Below the pieces are notes generated by a model. It saw nothing but the letters and a program-made list of their open reading frames with translations, ran no database searches and was not told where the DNA came from. Below, piece by piece: positions 42,811 to 51,210 of a DNA stretch of 64,000 bases; the stretch's first letter is position 1, and the number at the start of each line of letters is the position of its first letter. The stretch is taken from NCBI GenBank assembly GCA_016720345.1, contig JADKKV010000005.1, forward strand, positions 62,001-126,000. Reading direction: 5' to 3'. Both the position numbers and the translations under genes were made by a program. This DNA comes from Thermomonas sp. GTDB lineage: Bacteria > Pseudomonadota > Gammaproteobacteria > Xanthomonadales > Xanthomonadaceae.

Positions 42811-44130
42811 CTAGCCGGCCTGCCCGCGCTCGTCCAGTCCGACATCGGTCGGTGCCGCGTCGTAGACCGCGCGGTCGAGCATGCCGCTTTGCTTCGCCAC
42901 CAGCACCGGCACCAGCATCTGCCCGGTGACATTGGTCATCGTCCGCATCATGTCCAGCACCCGGTCGATGGCATACAGGTAACCGATCACCTCCAGCGGC
43001 AGGCCGGCGGCGCTCAGCACCACCGTGGCCATGATCACCGCCGTTCCCGGCACCCCGGCGGTGCCGAAGCTGCCCAGCACCGAGGCCAGCGCGATCACCA
43101 CGTATTGCGAAACCGACAGCTCGATCCCGGCGTACTGCGAGATGAACACCGCCGCCAGCGCCGGGTAGATCGCGCCGCAGCCGTCCATCTTGATGGTGGC
43201 GCCCAGCGGCACCGCGAACGCCGCGTAGTCCTTGTCCACGCCCAGGTTGTGGGTGGCGCTGCGCAATGACGCCGGCAGCGCGGCGAAGCTGCTGGAAGCG
43301 ACGAACGCCACCTGCATGCCCGGCGCCGCGCCACGGAAGAACTTCAGCGGGTTGAGCCCGTGCGCCAGCAGCAGGCCGCCATAGACCACGATGATGTGGA
43401 AGGCGCAGGCCGCGTACAGCGCGACCACGAAGTTGAACAGCGGCTTCAGCTGCTCGAAGCCGTAGCCGCCGACCAGCGCCGCGATCAGCCCGAAGGTACC
43501 GATCGGGGTGAACTCAAGCACGAAGCGGGTGACCTGGATCATGACCTCGCTGGCCTCGCCGGCCAGCGCGCGGATGCCGGCGACCCTGCCGCCCAGGCGC
43601 ACGATGGCGAAGCCGACCAGGCCGGCGAAGAAGATCACCTGCAGCACGGTGCCGTTGCGCGGCACCAGCACGTCCATGCCATCGGCGGTTTCCGCGCTGG
43701 CCGCCCCTGACAGGGCCTGGAACGGGTTCGACGGCACCAGGTTCAGGAGCATGTCGAGCACGCCGGGGACGCTCTTGGGCGTGTAGTCCGAGGCCACCTG
43801 CAGCACGCCGACGCCGGCACCCGGCTGCAACATCCAGCCGAAGGCCAGGCCCACGCCCACCGCCAGCACCGCGGTCAGCGCGAACCAGGCGAAGGTGCGC
43901 CCGGCCAGCGCGGCGATCGACTTCTGCCCGCCCAGCGAGGCCACCGCGTTGATCACCGCGAAGAACACCAATGGCACCGCGATCATCTTGATCAGTGTCA
44001 CGTAGAGGTCGCCGAGCGGGCCGAACCAGGTCTCCGCCTGCGGCCCGAACGCCCAGCCGGCGAGCGCGCCGAGCACGAAACCGGCGACCACGCGTTTCCA
44101 GAACTTGATGCGGAACCACCAGTCGAACAT
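42811..44130 (-). CDS. Dicarboxylate/amino acid:cation symporter (DAACS, GltP/DctA type)
   Basis: 439 aa glutamate-transporter fold. Start MFDWWFRIKFWKRVVAGFVL at 44130. Signatures: MIAVPLVFFAVINAVASL, hairpin 1 FVASSSFAALPASLR (SSS motif), TM7 GATIKMDGCGAIYPAL (NMDG-like, Lys in place of Asn), hairpin 2 GTAGVPGTAVI, and TM8 YAIDRVLDMMRTMTNVTGQ with the substrate Asp and Asn. It imports glutamate, aspartate or C4-dicarboxylates with Na+ or H+. The TM8 Arg of DMMRTM and the following Thr fit acidic amino acids, but dicarboxylates remain possible. Confidence 0.93.
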   Translation of the reverse strand: MFDWWFRIKFWKRVVAGFVLGALAGWAFGPQAETWFGPLGDLYVTLIKMIAVPLVFFAVINAVASLGGQKSIAALAGRTFAWFALTAVLAVGVGLAFGWMLQPGAGVGVLQVASDYTPKSVPGVLDMLLNLVPSNPFQALSGAASAETADGMDVLVPRNGTVLQVIFFAGLVGFAIVRLGGRVAGIRALAGEASEVMIQVTRFVLEFTPIGTFGLIAALVGGYGFEQLKPLFNFVVALYAACAFHIIVVYGGLLLAHGLNPLKFFRGAAPGMQVAFVASSSFAALPASLRSATHNLGVDKDYAAFAVPLGATIKMDGCGAIYPALAAVFISQYAGIELSVSQYVVIALASVLGSFGTAGVPGTAVIMATVVLSAAGLPLEVIGYLYAIDRVLDMMRTMTNVTGQMLVPVLVAKQSGMLDRAVYDAAPTDVGLDERGQAG

Positions 44131-44272
44131 GCGCGCGTCTTCCCCGTCGGCCGGGCAGGCAAACCGCGACCATACCCGACCTCGCAGGCGCGTGGCAGTG
44201 GCCGTGCCGGAACACTTCAGCGCGGCCAACGCGTCCAGCCGGCATAATCCGCGCTCGCCAACGGAACCCAGC

Positions 44273-45970
44273 ATGCGCCCCACCTTTCTTGCCCTTGCCA
44301 TCGCCACCACGCTTGTCGCCGGCGGTTGTGCCGCCAGCGGCGGCCACCCGCGCGCGGGCGCGCACGCCACGGGGCTGCAAGTCGAAGTCCCGCGGATCGC
44401 ACGGCCCGGCGGGGAAACCGCCGCGTGGTGGTTCCGTGACGGCGCCGCCCAGGCCGCCGCGCGCGGGGCGATGGATGGCCGTGCGAAGAACCTGATCGTG
44501 TTCCTCGGCGATGGCATGAGCCTGGCCACGGTCACCGCCGCGCGCGTGTTCGAGGGCCAGCGCAACGGCGGCAGCGGCGAGGAGAACCGGCTGTCGTGGG
44601 AGACCTTCCCGGCCACCGCGCTCAGCAAGACCTACAACACCAATTCGCAAACGCCAGACTCGGCCGGCACGATGAGCGCGATCGCCACCGGGGTGAAGAC
44701 CCGCGCCGGCGTGCTGAGCATCGGCCAGACCGCCCCGCGCGGTGATTGCGCCGGCGCGCTGGCCGCGCCGATGCTCAGCCTGTGGGAACTGGCATCGGCC
44801 AGCGGCATGGCCACCGGCGTGGTCACCAGCACCCGCGTCACCCATGCCACCCCCGGCGCCACGTTCGCCCATTCGCCCGAGCGCAACTGGGAAAACGACA
44901 CCGAGCTCAGCGATGCCGCGCGTGCCGCCGGCTGCGTTGACATCGCCCGGCAGCTGGTGGAGACCCCGTTCGCCGGTGGTTTCGACGTGCTGATGGGCGG
45001 CGGCCGCCAGAACTTCATGCCGGTATCGCAGCGCGACCCGGAATACGACGACAAGGTCGGCCTGCGCCTGGACGAACGCGACCTGGTCGCCGAGTGGCAG
45101 CAGCGGCACCCGGGCGGCGCCTACGTGTGGAACCTGCGTCAGCTGCAGGACGCGCCGGTCGACGCGCCGCTGCTCGCGCTGTTCGAGCCCGACCACATGC
45201 AGTTCGAGCACGACCGCACGCGGGACGCCGCCGGCGAGCCCTCGCTGGCGGAGATGACGCGCGCGGCGATCACCCGGCTGTCGCGCCATCCGGGCGGTTA
45301 CGTGCTGCTGGTCGAGGGCGGCCGCATCGACCATGCCCATCACTACGGCAACGCCTACCGCGCACTGGCGGACACGGTGGCGATGAGCGACGCGGTGCGT
45401 GCCGTGCTGGAGGCGACCTCGGCCGCCGACACCCTGGTGCTGGTGACCGCCGACCATGCGCATACGATGACCTTCGCCGGTTACCCGGTGCGCGGCAACC
45501 CGATCCTGGGCAAGGTGCGCGGCACCGGCGCAGAGGACGCCGAAGTCGGACTGGCGGCCGATGCCACCGGCCTGCCCTACACCACCCTCGGCTACGCCAA
45601 CGGCCCCGGCTACACAGGCGCCAGCAGCGCGCAGCCCGCCGGGCCGAAGCGGTTCTTCCACGCCGGCCGCGACTACCTGCCCGCGGAAGGGCGCCCGGAC
45701 CTGCGCGAGGTCGACACCGAACACCCGGACTTCATGCAGGAGGCCACCGTGCCGCTGGCCAGCGAAAGCCACGGGGGCGATGACGTCGGCATCTGGGCCA
45801 GCGGCCCGGGCAGCGAAGCGGTGCGCGGCAGCATCGAGCAGAACGCGATCTTCCACATCCTGCTGCAGGCCACCCCGCGACTGCGCACTGCGCTGTGCGC
45901 GAAGGACCTGTGCGACGCAAATGGCGTGCCGGTGCAGTTGCCGCAGATCGCGGAGTTCAGGCCGCGCTGA
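44273..45970 (+). CDS. phoA: Alkaline phosphatase (PhoA family) lipoprotein
   Basis: 565 aa with a lipoprotein signal (MRPTFLALAIATTLVAGGC). Metal and catalytic motifs of the PhoA/alkaline phosphatase superfamily are present: NLIVFLGDGMSLATVTAAR (metal Asp), QTPDSAGTMSAIATGVKT (Ser nucleophile), VEGGRIDHAHHYGNAYRAL, and LVTADHAHTMTFAGYP; late ASESHGGDDVGIWASGP gives the third metal His. It hydrolyses phosphomonoesters outside the inner membrane. Sequence features such as the DHAHTM block resemble eukaryote-type/Shewanella phosphatases more than E. coli PhoA. No Pho box was found by eye. Confidence 0.9.
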   Translation: MRPTFLALAIATTLVAGGCAASGGHPRAGAHATGLQVEVPRIARPGGETAAWWFRDGAAQAAARGAMDGRAKNLIVFLGDGMSLATVTAARVFEGQRNGGSGEENRLSWETFPATALSKTYNTNSQTPDSAGTMSAIATGVKTRAGVLSIGQTAPRGDCAGALAAPMLSLWELASASGMATGVVTSTRVTHATPGATFAHSPERNWENDTELSDAARAAGCVDIARQLVETPFAGGFDVLMGGGRQNFMPVSQRDPEYDDKVGLRLDERDLVAEWQQRHPGGAYVWNLRQLQDAPVDAPLLALFEPDHMQFEHDRTRDAAGEPSLAEMTRAAITRLSRHPGGYVLLVEGGRIDHAHHYGNAYRALADTVAMSDAVRAVLEATSAADTLVLVTADHAHTMTFAGYPVRGNPILGKVRGTGAEDAEVGLAADATGLPYTTLGYANGPGYTGASSAQPAGPKRFFHAGRDYLPAEGRPDLREVDTEHPDFMQEATVPLASESHGGDDVGIWASGPGSEAVRGSIEQNAIFHILLQATPRLRTALCAKDLCDANGVPVQLPQIAEFRPR

Positions 45971-45990
45971 AGGCCGCTGATGCTGATCGC

Positions 45991-46111
45991 GCGTAGCGCC
46001 CGCCTGGGCCGGCTGCTGGCGCGAGCAGGCCAGGGATGGCCAGCGACCCGAATCGGTACAGGATGTACCGACCGAGGGTCGCGCGGCATCCGGCCCAGGC
46101 GGGCGCTACGC
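45991..46111. repeat. Palindromic element with GTAG heads (REP doublet)
   Basis: Perfect 22-bp inverted repeats (45991-46012 and 46090-46111, GCGTAGCGCCCGCCTGGGCCGG when read inward) bracket 77 bases that hold nested hairpins CGACCC/GGGTCG (46044-46049, 46076-46081) and TCGGTAC/GTACCGA (46053-46059, 46065-46071). Each end carries an outward-facing GTAG-type tetranucleotide, as in REPs mobilised by RAYT transposases. It lies between the convergent phoA and hemJ genes. Confidence 0.75.
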
Positions 46112-46119
46112 CATGCGCA

Positions 46120-46539
46120 TCAGAACGGCTTCGCCAGCACCAGCCAGACGATCGCGGCCAGCAGCAGCACCGGGATCTCGTTGAACCAGCGCAGGGCGGT
46201 GGACGATGGCAGCGGCCGGCCGTTGGCGACGCCGCGCAGCCAGCGTCCCGCTGCCAGGTAGTGCAGCAGCACCAGCGTGACCAGCAGCAGCTTGGCGTGC
46301 AGCCAGCCGCCGGTGACGCCGAACCGAAGCCACAGCACCAGCCCCAGCAGCGTGGCCAGCGCGAACATGACGTGCCCGAAGCGGTACAGCCTGCGCCCCA
46401 TCAGCAGCAGCCGCGCACGCACGTCCGCCGCCCCGCCGGCCTCGGCGATGTTGACCAGGATCCGCGGCAGGTAGAACACGCCGGCCATCCACGCGATCAC
46501 GAACACCAGGTGCGCGGTCTTGGTCAGCAGGTAGGCCAT
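46120..46539 (-). CDS. hemJ: Protoporphyrinogen IX oxidase HemJ (CopD-like membrane protein)
   Basis: 139 aa with four helices. HemJ signatures: KTAHLVFVIAWMAGVFYLPR with the conserved N-terminal His, HAKLLLVTLVLLHYLAAGR with the conserved Lys, and the C-terminal RWFNEIPVLLLAAIVWLVL. HemJ oxidises protoporphyrinogen IX to protoporphyrin IX, the penultimate step of haem synthesis, with quinone acceptance via bound haem. CopD-type copper proteins are the alternative annotation, but length and FNEIP favour HemJ. Divergent from the methyltransferase. Confidence 0.88.
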   Translation of the reverse strand: MAYLLTKTAHLVFVIAWMAGVFYLPRILVNIAEAGGAADVRARLLLMGRRLYRFGHVMFALATLLGLVLWLRFGVTGGWLHAKLLLVTLVLLHYLAAGRWLRGVANGRPLPSSTALRWFNEIPVLLLAAIVWLVLAKPF

Positions 46540-46580
46540 GGTCTCGCTCGCGGCGGCATCGAAGCCATTAGGATGCCACG

Positions 46581-47174
46581 ATGACCAAGACCTACGACCG
46601 CGCCTACTTCGACCGCTGGTACCGCGGCAGCGAAGTCGGTGGCAGCGCGCGGCTGGCGCGCAAGGTGGCGCTGGCCGTCGCCACCGCCGAATACCACCTG
46701 GAACGGCCGCTGCGCAGCGTGCTCGACATCGGTTGCGGCGAAGGCGGGTGGCGCGCGCCCTTGCTGAAGCTGCGGCCCAGGGCGAGTTACCTCGGCTTCG
46801 ATGCCAGCGAATACGCGACCGGCCGCTACGGCCGCGCGCGCAACCTGCACCTGGCCCGCTTCGGTGATTTCGAATTCCTGCGCCCGTGCGCGCCGGTCGA
46901 CCTGCTGGTGTGCAGCGACGTGCTGCATTACCTGCCCACGCGCGAACTCGATCGCGGCCTGCCGGCGCTGGCCGACCTGTGCGGCGGGGTCGCGTTCATC
47001 GAAGCCTTCGCCCGCGAGGACGAGGCAGTGGGCGACGACCACGGCTTCATCGCGCGTCCTGCCGGGTTCTACCGCAAGCGCCTGCGCGCGGTCGGCCTGC
47101 ACCCGCTGGGCTCGCACTGCTGGCTGTCGCCGGCGCGGGTCGCGCAGGCTGCCGCGCTGGAACTGCCCCTGTAG
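46581..47174 (+). CDS. Class I SAM-dependent methyltransferase
   Basis: 197 aa. SAM motif I is VLDIGCGEGGWRAPLLKLR; motif II is YLGFDASEYATGRYGRA; VDLLVCSDVLHYLPTRELD is the D-V-LHY type post-motif; the C-terminus holds GFYRKRLRAVGLHPLG. No acceptor-specific domain is visible, so the substrate cannot be named. It lies 41 nt from hemJ on the opposite strand, with a short shared promoter region. Confidence 0.85.
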   Translation: MTKTYDRAYFDRWYRGSEVGGSARLARKVALAVATAEYHLERPLRSVLDIGCGEGGWRAPLLKLRPRASYLGFDASEYATGRYGRARNLHLARFGDFEFLRPCAPVDLLVCSDVLHYLPTRELDRGLPALADLCGGVAFIEAFAREDEAVGDDHGFIARPAGFYRKRLRAVGLHPLGSHCWLSPARVAQAAALELPL

Positions 47175-47290
47175 GTGAGGTGGGAAAACGGGCCCCTTTT
47201 CCGGATTCGAGGCCTCCGTCACGGGCGGTCGCCGGTGATCGGCTATGCTGCAGCGCGGCATAAGCCAGTCAATCGCACGGACATCGACCG

Positions 47291-48664
47291 ATGCTGCTTT
47301 ACCAATGGCATGAACTCTGGCGCGCAGGCCTTGCGCCGTACACCTACTTCGCCGACGCCGGCGCCAAGATGTACTCCGCGGCGGACAGCTGGCTGACCGC
47401 AGTGCCCGGTGCGCAGCGCACCGCGGCGGCGTTCGAGCTGATGTACCGGCTGGGCAAGGATTACGAAAAGCCGGAGTTCGGCATCCACCAGATCGAGGTC
47501 GAGGGGCTGGCGATCCCGGTGGTGGAGCGGGTGGCGCTGGAAAAGCCGTTCTGCCGGCTGCTGCGCTTCAAGCGCTACCACGACCAGGCCGATGGCCTGG
47601 CGCGGATGAAGGACGACCCCACCGTGCTGGTGGTGGCGCCGCTGTCCGGCCACCACGCGACCCTGCTGCGCGACACCGTGCGCACCCTGCTGGCCGACCA
47701 CAAGGTCTACATCACCGACTGGACCGACGCGCGCATGGTGCCGACCGCGGAGGGCCAGTTCGGGCTGGATGACTACGTCGCCTACATCGAGGAGTTCATC
47801 CGCCATATCGGCACCGACAACCTGCACGTGATCAGCGTCTGCCAACCGACGGTGCCGGTGCTTGCCGCGATCTCGTTGATGGCCGGCCGCGGCGAATCGT
47901 TGCCCAGGTCCATGGTCATGATGGGTGGACCGATCGACCCGCGCGAATCGCCGACCTCGGTCAACAACCTCGCGACCCGCCAACCGTTGTCGTGGTTCGA
48001 GAACAACGTGATCCACCCGGTGCCCGCCAACTATCCGGGCAGCGGGCGCCAGGTGTACCCCGGCTTCCTGCAGCACCTGGGGTTCGTGGCGATGAACCCG
48101 GAACGGCATGCGACGTCGCATTGGGACTTCTACCAGGACCTGCTGCGCGGCGACCTGGAGGACGCGCAGTCGCACCGCAAGTTCTACGACGAATACAACG
48201 CCGTGCTGGACATGCCTGCGCGCTACTACCTGGACACCATCCAGAAGGTGTTCCAGGAATTCCTGTTGCCCCGCGGGCTGTGGGACGTGGCCGGCGAGCG
48301 CGTGGATCCCTCGAAGATCCGCGACTGCGCGCTGTTCACCATCGAAGGCGAGCTGGATGACATTTCCGGCGCGGGCCAGACCCGCGCCGCGCACAAGCTG
48401 TGCACCGGGATCGCCGCGGAAGACCAGAAGCACCTGACCGCCGAGGGTGCCGGCCACTACGGCATCTTCAGCGGCCGCCGCTGGCGCACCCAGGTGTATC
48501 CGCAGGTGAAGGCATTCATCGCCGCGCATGCCGGCTCGAACCCGCCTGTGGTTGCGGCGACGTCAGGAGCGATGCCTGCACGCAAGCCCGCGGCCAGGGC
48601 GTCGGTGGCGACGAAGGCGACACTGGCGAAGCCGCAACGCCTCGCCAAGAAGTCGACGCGCTGA
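47291..48664 (+). CDS. phaZ: Intracellular polyhydroxyalkanoate depolymerase (PhaZ)
   Basis: 457 aa, typical of intracellular PHB depolymerases. Opening MLLYQWHELWRAGLAPYTYF, VLVVAPLSGHHATLLRDTV, TDWTDARMVP, the lipase-like box HVISVCQPTVPVLAA in which Cys replaces Ser as nucleophile, and C-terminal EGELDDISGAGQTRAAHKLC and EGAGHYGIFSGRRWR with the Asp and His. The Ala/Lys-rich tail (about 40 residues) is a non-conserved extension. It degrades stored PHB granules. No phaC, phaA or phaB gene is in the window. A terminator hairpin follows. Confidence 0.92.
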   Translation: MLLYQWHELWRAGLAPYTYFADAGAKMYSAADSWLTAVPGAQRTAAAFELMYRLGKDYEKPEFGIHQIEVEGLAIPVVERVALEKPFCRLLRFKRYHDQADGLARMKDDPTVLVVAPLSGHHATLLRDTVRTLLADHKVYITDWTDARMVPTAEGQFGLDDYVAYIEEFIRHIGTDNLHVISVCQPTVPVLAAISLMAGRGESLPRSMVMMGGPIDPRESPTSVNNLATRQPLSWFENNVIHPVPANYPGSGRQVYPGFLQHLGFVAMNPERHATSHWDFYQDLLRGDLEDAQSHRKFYDEYNAVLDMPARYYLDTIQKVFQEFLLPRGLWDVAGERVDPSKIRDCALFTIEGELDDISGAGQTRAAHKLCTGIAAEDQKHLTAEGAGHYGIFSGRRWRTQVYPQVKAFIAAHAGSNPPVVAATSGAMPARKPAARASVATKATLAKPQRLAKKSTR

Positions 48665-48672
48665 CGTAACCG

Positions 48673-48698
48673 GCCAGCCGGCTTGCAGACCGGCTGGC
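48673..48698 (+). terminator. Terminator after phaZ
   Basis: Perfect 9-bp stem GCCAGCCGG/CCGGCTGGC with an 8-base loop, 9 bases after the phaZ stop, followed by GTTCGTGG. The T-tract is short. Confidence 0.6.
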
Positions 48699-48783
48699 GT
48701 TCGTGGACTCGCGGATTCGCCGCTCGAATTTCCCACGCACCCCGCAGAAGCGGGCGTCCCCTTTCGTGGCTGCCGGCGCCGCC

Positions 48784-49689
48784 TCAGTAGGCGCGGCTGC
48801 TGACCAGCATCGCCTTCGCCAGCTTGCCGTGCATGCGGCCGACGAAGCGCGCCAGGTGCAGGGTGGCGAACACCAGCACCACGCCGGCCAGGATCGACAG
48901 CGGCCATGTCCACATCGAGCTCGGGTCGAACAGGCTGAAGCCATCCAACCGGATGTATTCGCCGAAGCCGAACAAGTGGCCGAACGGCAGCGCGATCATC
49001 GCCGCACCGAGGCTGAGCGCCACCACCACCACGGTGAAGTAGGTGATGCCCAGCGGCAGCATCGCCAGGAAGTACAGCATCGTGCCCCAGGTGCGCGGGT
49101 CGGTGAACATCGCGCCGATCCGCTGCAGCACCGGCAGGCCCTTGTCGCTGTACAGCGGCCTGCGCGGCATCCGCTCGCCCAGCATCACCTCGACGATGCG
49201 CCCTTCCACCAGCGCCAGGATGCGCGTCGCGCCGATGAACAGGATCACGAACGGGATGCCGATGATCAGGATCGCCAGGCCCAGCGACAGCGATGCGCCG
49301 GTGACCACCCAGCTGAAGTAGAAGGTGCCGGTGGCCATCGCCAGCAGCATGTAGAACAGCGAACCGTAGGTATGCGGATCCACCAGCACGCCGAAGAAGC
49401 GGCCGAGCAGCGACTCGCGCGGCGCCGGCAGCGGCGCGCGCAGCGCGGTCTGCACCTTCACCTCGGTGTCGCGGTAGATGTCCGCCACTTCGTCCGGCGC
49501 ACCGTAGCTGCCGGCGACCGCGGCGATCACCTCGGCTTCGGTCTTGCCCGGGTGCGCGGCCAGTTCCGAGCGCAGGTAGTCCTCGGCGTCGTACAGCGCG
49601 TCCTGCGCCAGCGCCGGGTCGCAGCCCTCCAGCGCGCGCCGCAGGCGGTCCAGGTAGGCGGGGATGGTGGTCGGCAGGTCGGCGTTCAT
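48784..49689 (-). CDS. HAAS/DUF1700-like multi-helix membrane protein
   Basis: 301 aa. The N-terminal cytosolic domain (AYLDRLRRALEGCDPALAQD, then DYLRSELAAHPGKTEAEVIA and GSYGAPDEVADIYRDTEV) is the HAAS helical domain common in DUF1700 proteins, followed by six hydrophobic segments in two similar halves (DPHTYGSLFYMLLAMATGTF and DPRTWGTMLYFLAMLPLGIT). HAAS proteins are nearly always coded after a PadR regulator and act with it in membrane-stress sensing; no enzyme activity is known. The ATG overlaps the PadR stop (ATGA). Confidence 0.85.
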   Translation of the reverse strand: MNADLPTTIPAYLDRLRRALEGCDPALAQDALYDAEDYLRSELAAHPGKTEAEVIAAVAGSYGAPDEVADIYRDTEVKVQTALRAPLPAPRESLLGRFFGVLVDPHTYGSLFYMLLAMATGTFYFSWVVTGASLSLGLAILIIGIPFVILFIGATRILALVEGRIVEVMLGERMPRRPLYSDKGLPVLQRIGAMFTDPRTWGTMLYFLAMLPLGITYFTVVVVALSLGAAMIALPFGHLFGFGEYIRLDGFSLFDPSSMWTWPLSILAGVVLVFATLHLARFVGRMHGKLAKAMLVSSRAY

Positions 49690-50046
49690 GCGCTGGCTTC
49701 CTTGAGCACGGCATCGAGGGAATCGCGGGTGGCACGCCAGGCGGCGCTCCAGTCGGTGAGCGCTTCGCGCCCGGCCTGGGTGACGCGGTAGTAGCGGCGC
49801 GGCGGGCCGCTCATCGAGGGTTCCACGAAGCTTTCCAGCAAGCCGGCGCCCTCCAGGTTGCGCAGCACCGGGTACAGCGCGCTCTGCTTGCCGGCCAGCA
49901 CGCCGTCGCCGAGCTCGCTCCAAGCGCTTGGCGATCTGGTAGCCGTACATCGCCTCGCTGCCGGCGGCGACCACTGCCAGCAAGGCAAGGGACACGGTTC
50001 CGGCGCTCAGCTCCTTGTGGAATTTGCGTAGCAGCGACTCGTCCAT
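49686..50046 (-). pseudogene. PadR family transcriptional regulator, frameshifted
   Basis: Begins MDESLLRKFHKELSAGTVSL at 50046 with GGAG about 8 nt upstream, and reads normally to YGYQIAKRLE. At 49920-49921 one extra G (TTGGAG where TTGAG is expected) throws it out of frame; the correct frame resumes as SELGDGVLAGKQSALYPVLR, and on to RRYYRVTQAGREAL. Corrected, it is a 119-120 aa PadR winged-helix protein, normal length. Its stop overlaps the HAAS gene start. Either a real inactivating mutation or a sequencing error at a short homopolymer. Confidence 0.85.
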
Positions 50047-50074
50047 TGGCAGGCTCCACTAATCTGGAGTCGAT

Positions 50075-50112
50075 ACTACTGTTGATTTCGATATAGTGAA
50101 TATGCCAGTAGT
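50075..50112. promoter_or_regulatory. Candidate PadR operator/promoter region
   Basis: A 7-bp inverted repeat (ACTACTG at 50075-50081, CAGTAGT at 50106-50112) encloses an AT-rich block (50082-50105, GATTTCGATATAGTGAATAT core). It lies about 30-65 bases upstream of the PadR ATG, in one of the most AT-rich spots in the window. PadR proteins bind dyads near their own promoters; the match is inferred from position and symmetry. Confidence 0.4.
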
Positions 50113-50221
50113 CATGCGCCCGATGCCGGTACCTCTCACGCTGGATCCGGTCGCCCCCAAACTCATCCGGGCCTGCTGCACGGGGGCGCTATGCTTCGGT
50201 TTTCGCTCAGGAGTCGACCAG

Positions 50222-51145
50222 ATGCGTCGTGGATTGCTTGCCCTAGCCCTTGCCCTCGCCGTTGCCGCCCCCGCCCTTGCCCAGGACGCGCAGCAACCGC
50301 CGAAGCGCAAGTCGGCCAAGGAGATCATCGATGCCGCCCCGGCCAGTGCCTGGCGCGACCTCGACCCGGCCAACACCCTGTACATGGAGCTGCCCGCAGG
50401 CCGCGTCATCATCGAGCTCGCCCCGGGCTTCGCGCCCGAGCACGTGGCCAACATCAAGACCATGGCCAAAGGCGGCTTCTGGGACGGGCTCACCATCTAC
50501 CGCTCGCAGGACAATTTCGTGGTCCAGTTCGGCGATGCCGAGGGCGAGGAAGCCGGCAAGGCCAAGCCCTACCCCACCGGCACCCGCACCCGCCTGCCGG
50601 CCGAATTCACCCGCAGCACCGAGGGCGCACGCTTCGACAAGCTGCCCGACATCGACGGCTGGGCGCCGCAGGTCGGCTTCATCGACGGCATGCCGGCCGC
50701 GCGCGACCCCAAGGCCGGCAAGGCCTGGATCGCGCACTGCTACGGCGTGCTCGGCGCCGGTCGCAACAACGCACCGGACAGCAGCATCGGCGCCGAACTC
50801 TACGTGGTCGTCGGCCAGGCCCCGCGCGCGCTGGACCACCAGCTCAGCGTGGTCGGCCGGGTGGTCAAGGGCATGGAACTGCTGAGCACGATCCCGCGCG
50901 GCCCGGACCCGATGGGCTTCTACGAGAAGCCCGAACAGCGCGCGCCGATCAAGGCGATCCGGCTGGCCAGCGAAGTGCCGGCGGCAGAACGCACGCCGCT
51001 GCAACTGCTGCGCACCGACAGCCAGGCCTTCATCGACGCCACCGAAGCCCGCCGCAACCGGGTGGACGATTTCTACACCGTCCCCGCCGGCCACATCGAC
51101 CTGTGCAACGTGGCATTGCCGGTGCGCTCGCCGCCGGCGAAGTAA
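50222..51145 (+). CDS. Periplasmic cyclophilin-type peptidyl-prolyl isomerase
   Basis: 307 aa with signal MRRGLLALALALAVAAPALAQ. The cyclophilin fold is recognisable in YMELPAGRVIIELAPGFAPE, GGFWDGLTIYRSQDNFVVQF, and DSSIGAELYVVVGQAP with RALDHQLSVVGRVVKGME. An insertion of about 60 residues (KAKPYPTGTRTRLPAEFTRS and on) and a C-terminal extension make it longer than PpiA/PpiB. A folding catalyst for exported proteins. Start ATG 50222; a strong terminator ends the gene. Confidence 0.88.
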   Translation: MRRGLLALALALAVAAPALAQDAQQPPKRKSAKEIIDAAPASAWRDLDPANTLYMELPAGRVIIELAPGFAPEHVANIKTMAKGGFWDGLTIYRSQDNFVVQFGDAEGEEAGKAKPYPTGTRTRLPAEFTRSTEGARFDKLPDIDGWAPQVGFIDGMPAARDPKAGKAWIAHCYGVLGAGRNNAPDSSIGAELYVVVGQAPRALDHQLSVVGRVVKGMELLSTIPRGPDPMGFYEKPEQRAPIKAIRLASEVPAAERTPLQLLRTDSQAFIDATEARRNRVDDFYTVPAGHIDLCNVALPVRSPPAK

Positions 51146-51158
51146 CCGGTCCTCCCCA

Positions 51159-51189
51159 CGAAAAAGGCGGCCAGTGGCCGCCTTTTTCG
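51159..51189. terminator. Strong bidirectional terminator
   Basis: 14-bp perfect stem CGAAAAAGGCGGCC/GGCCGCCTTTTTCG with the loop AGT. Poly-T on each outer side serves both the cyclophilin gene (stop 51145) and the convergent TonB receptor gene (stop 51211). Confidence 0.93.
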
Positions 51190-51210
51190 TTGCATCGCTG
51201 GCGCCCCGCC

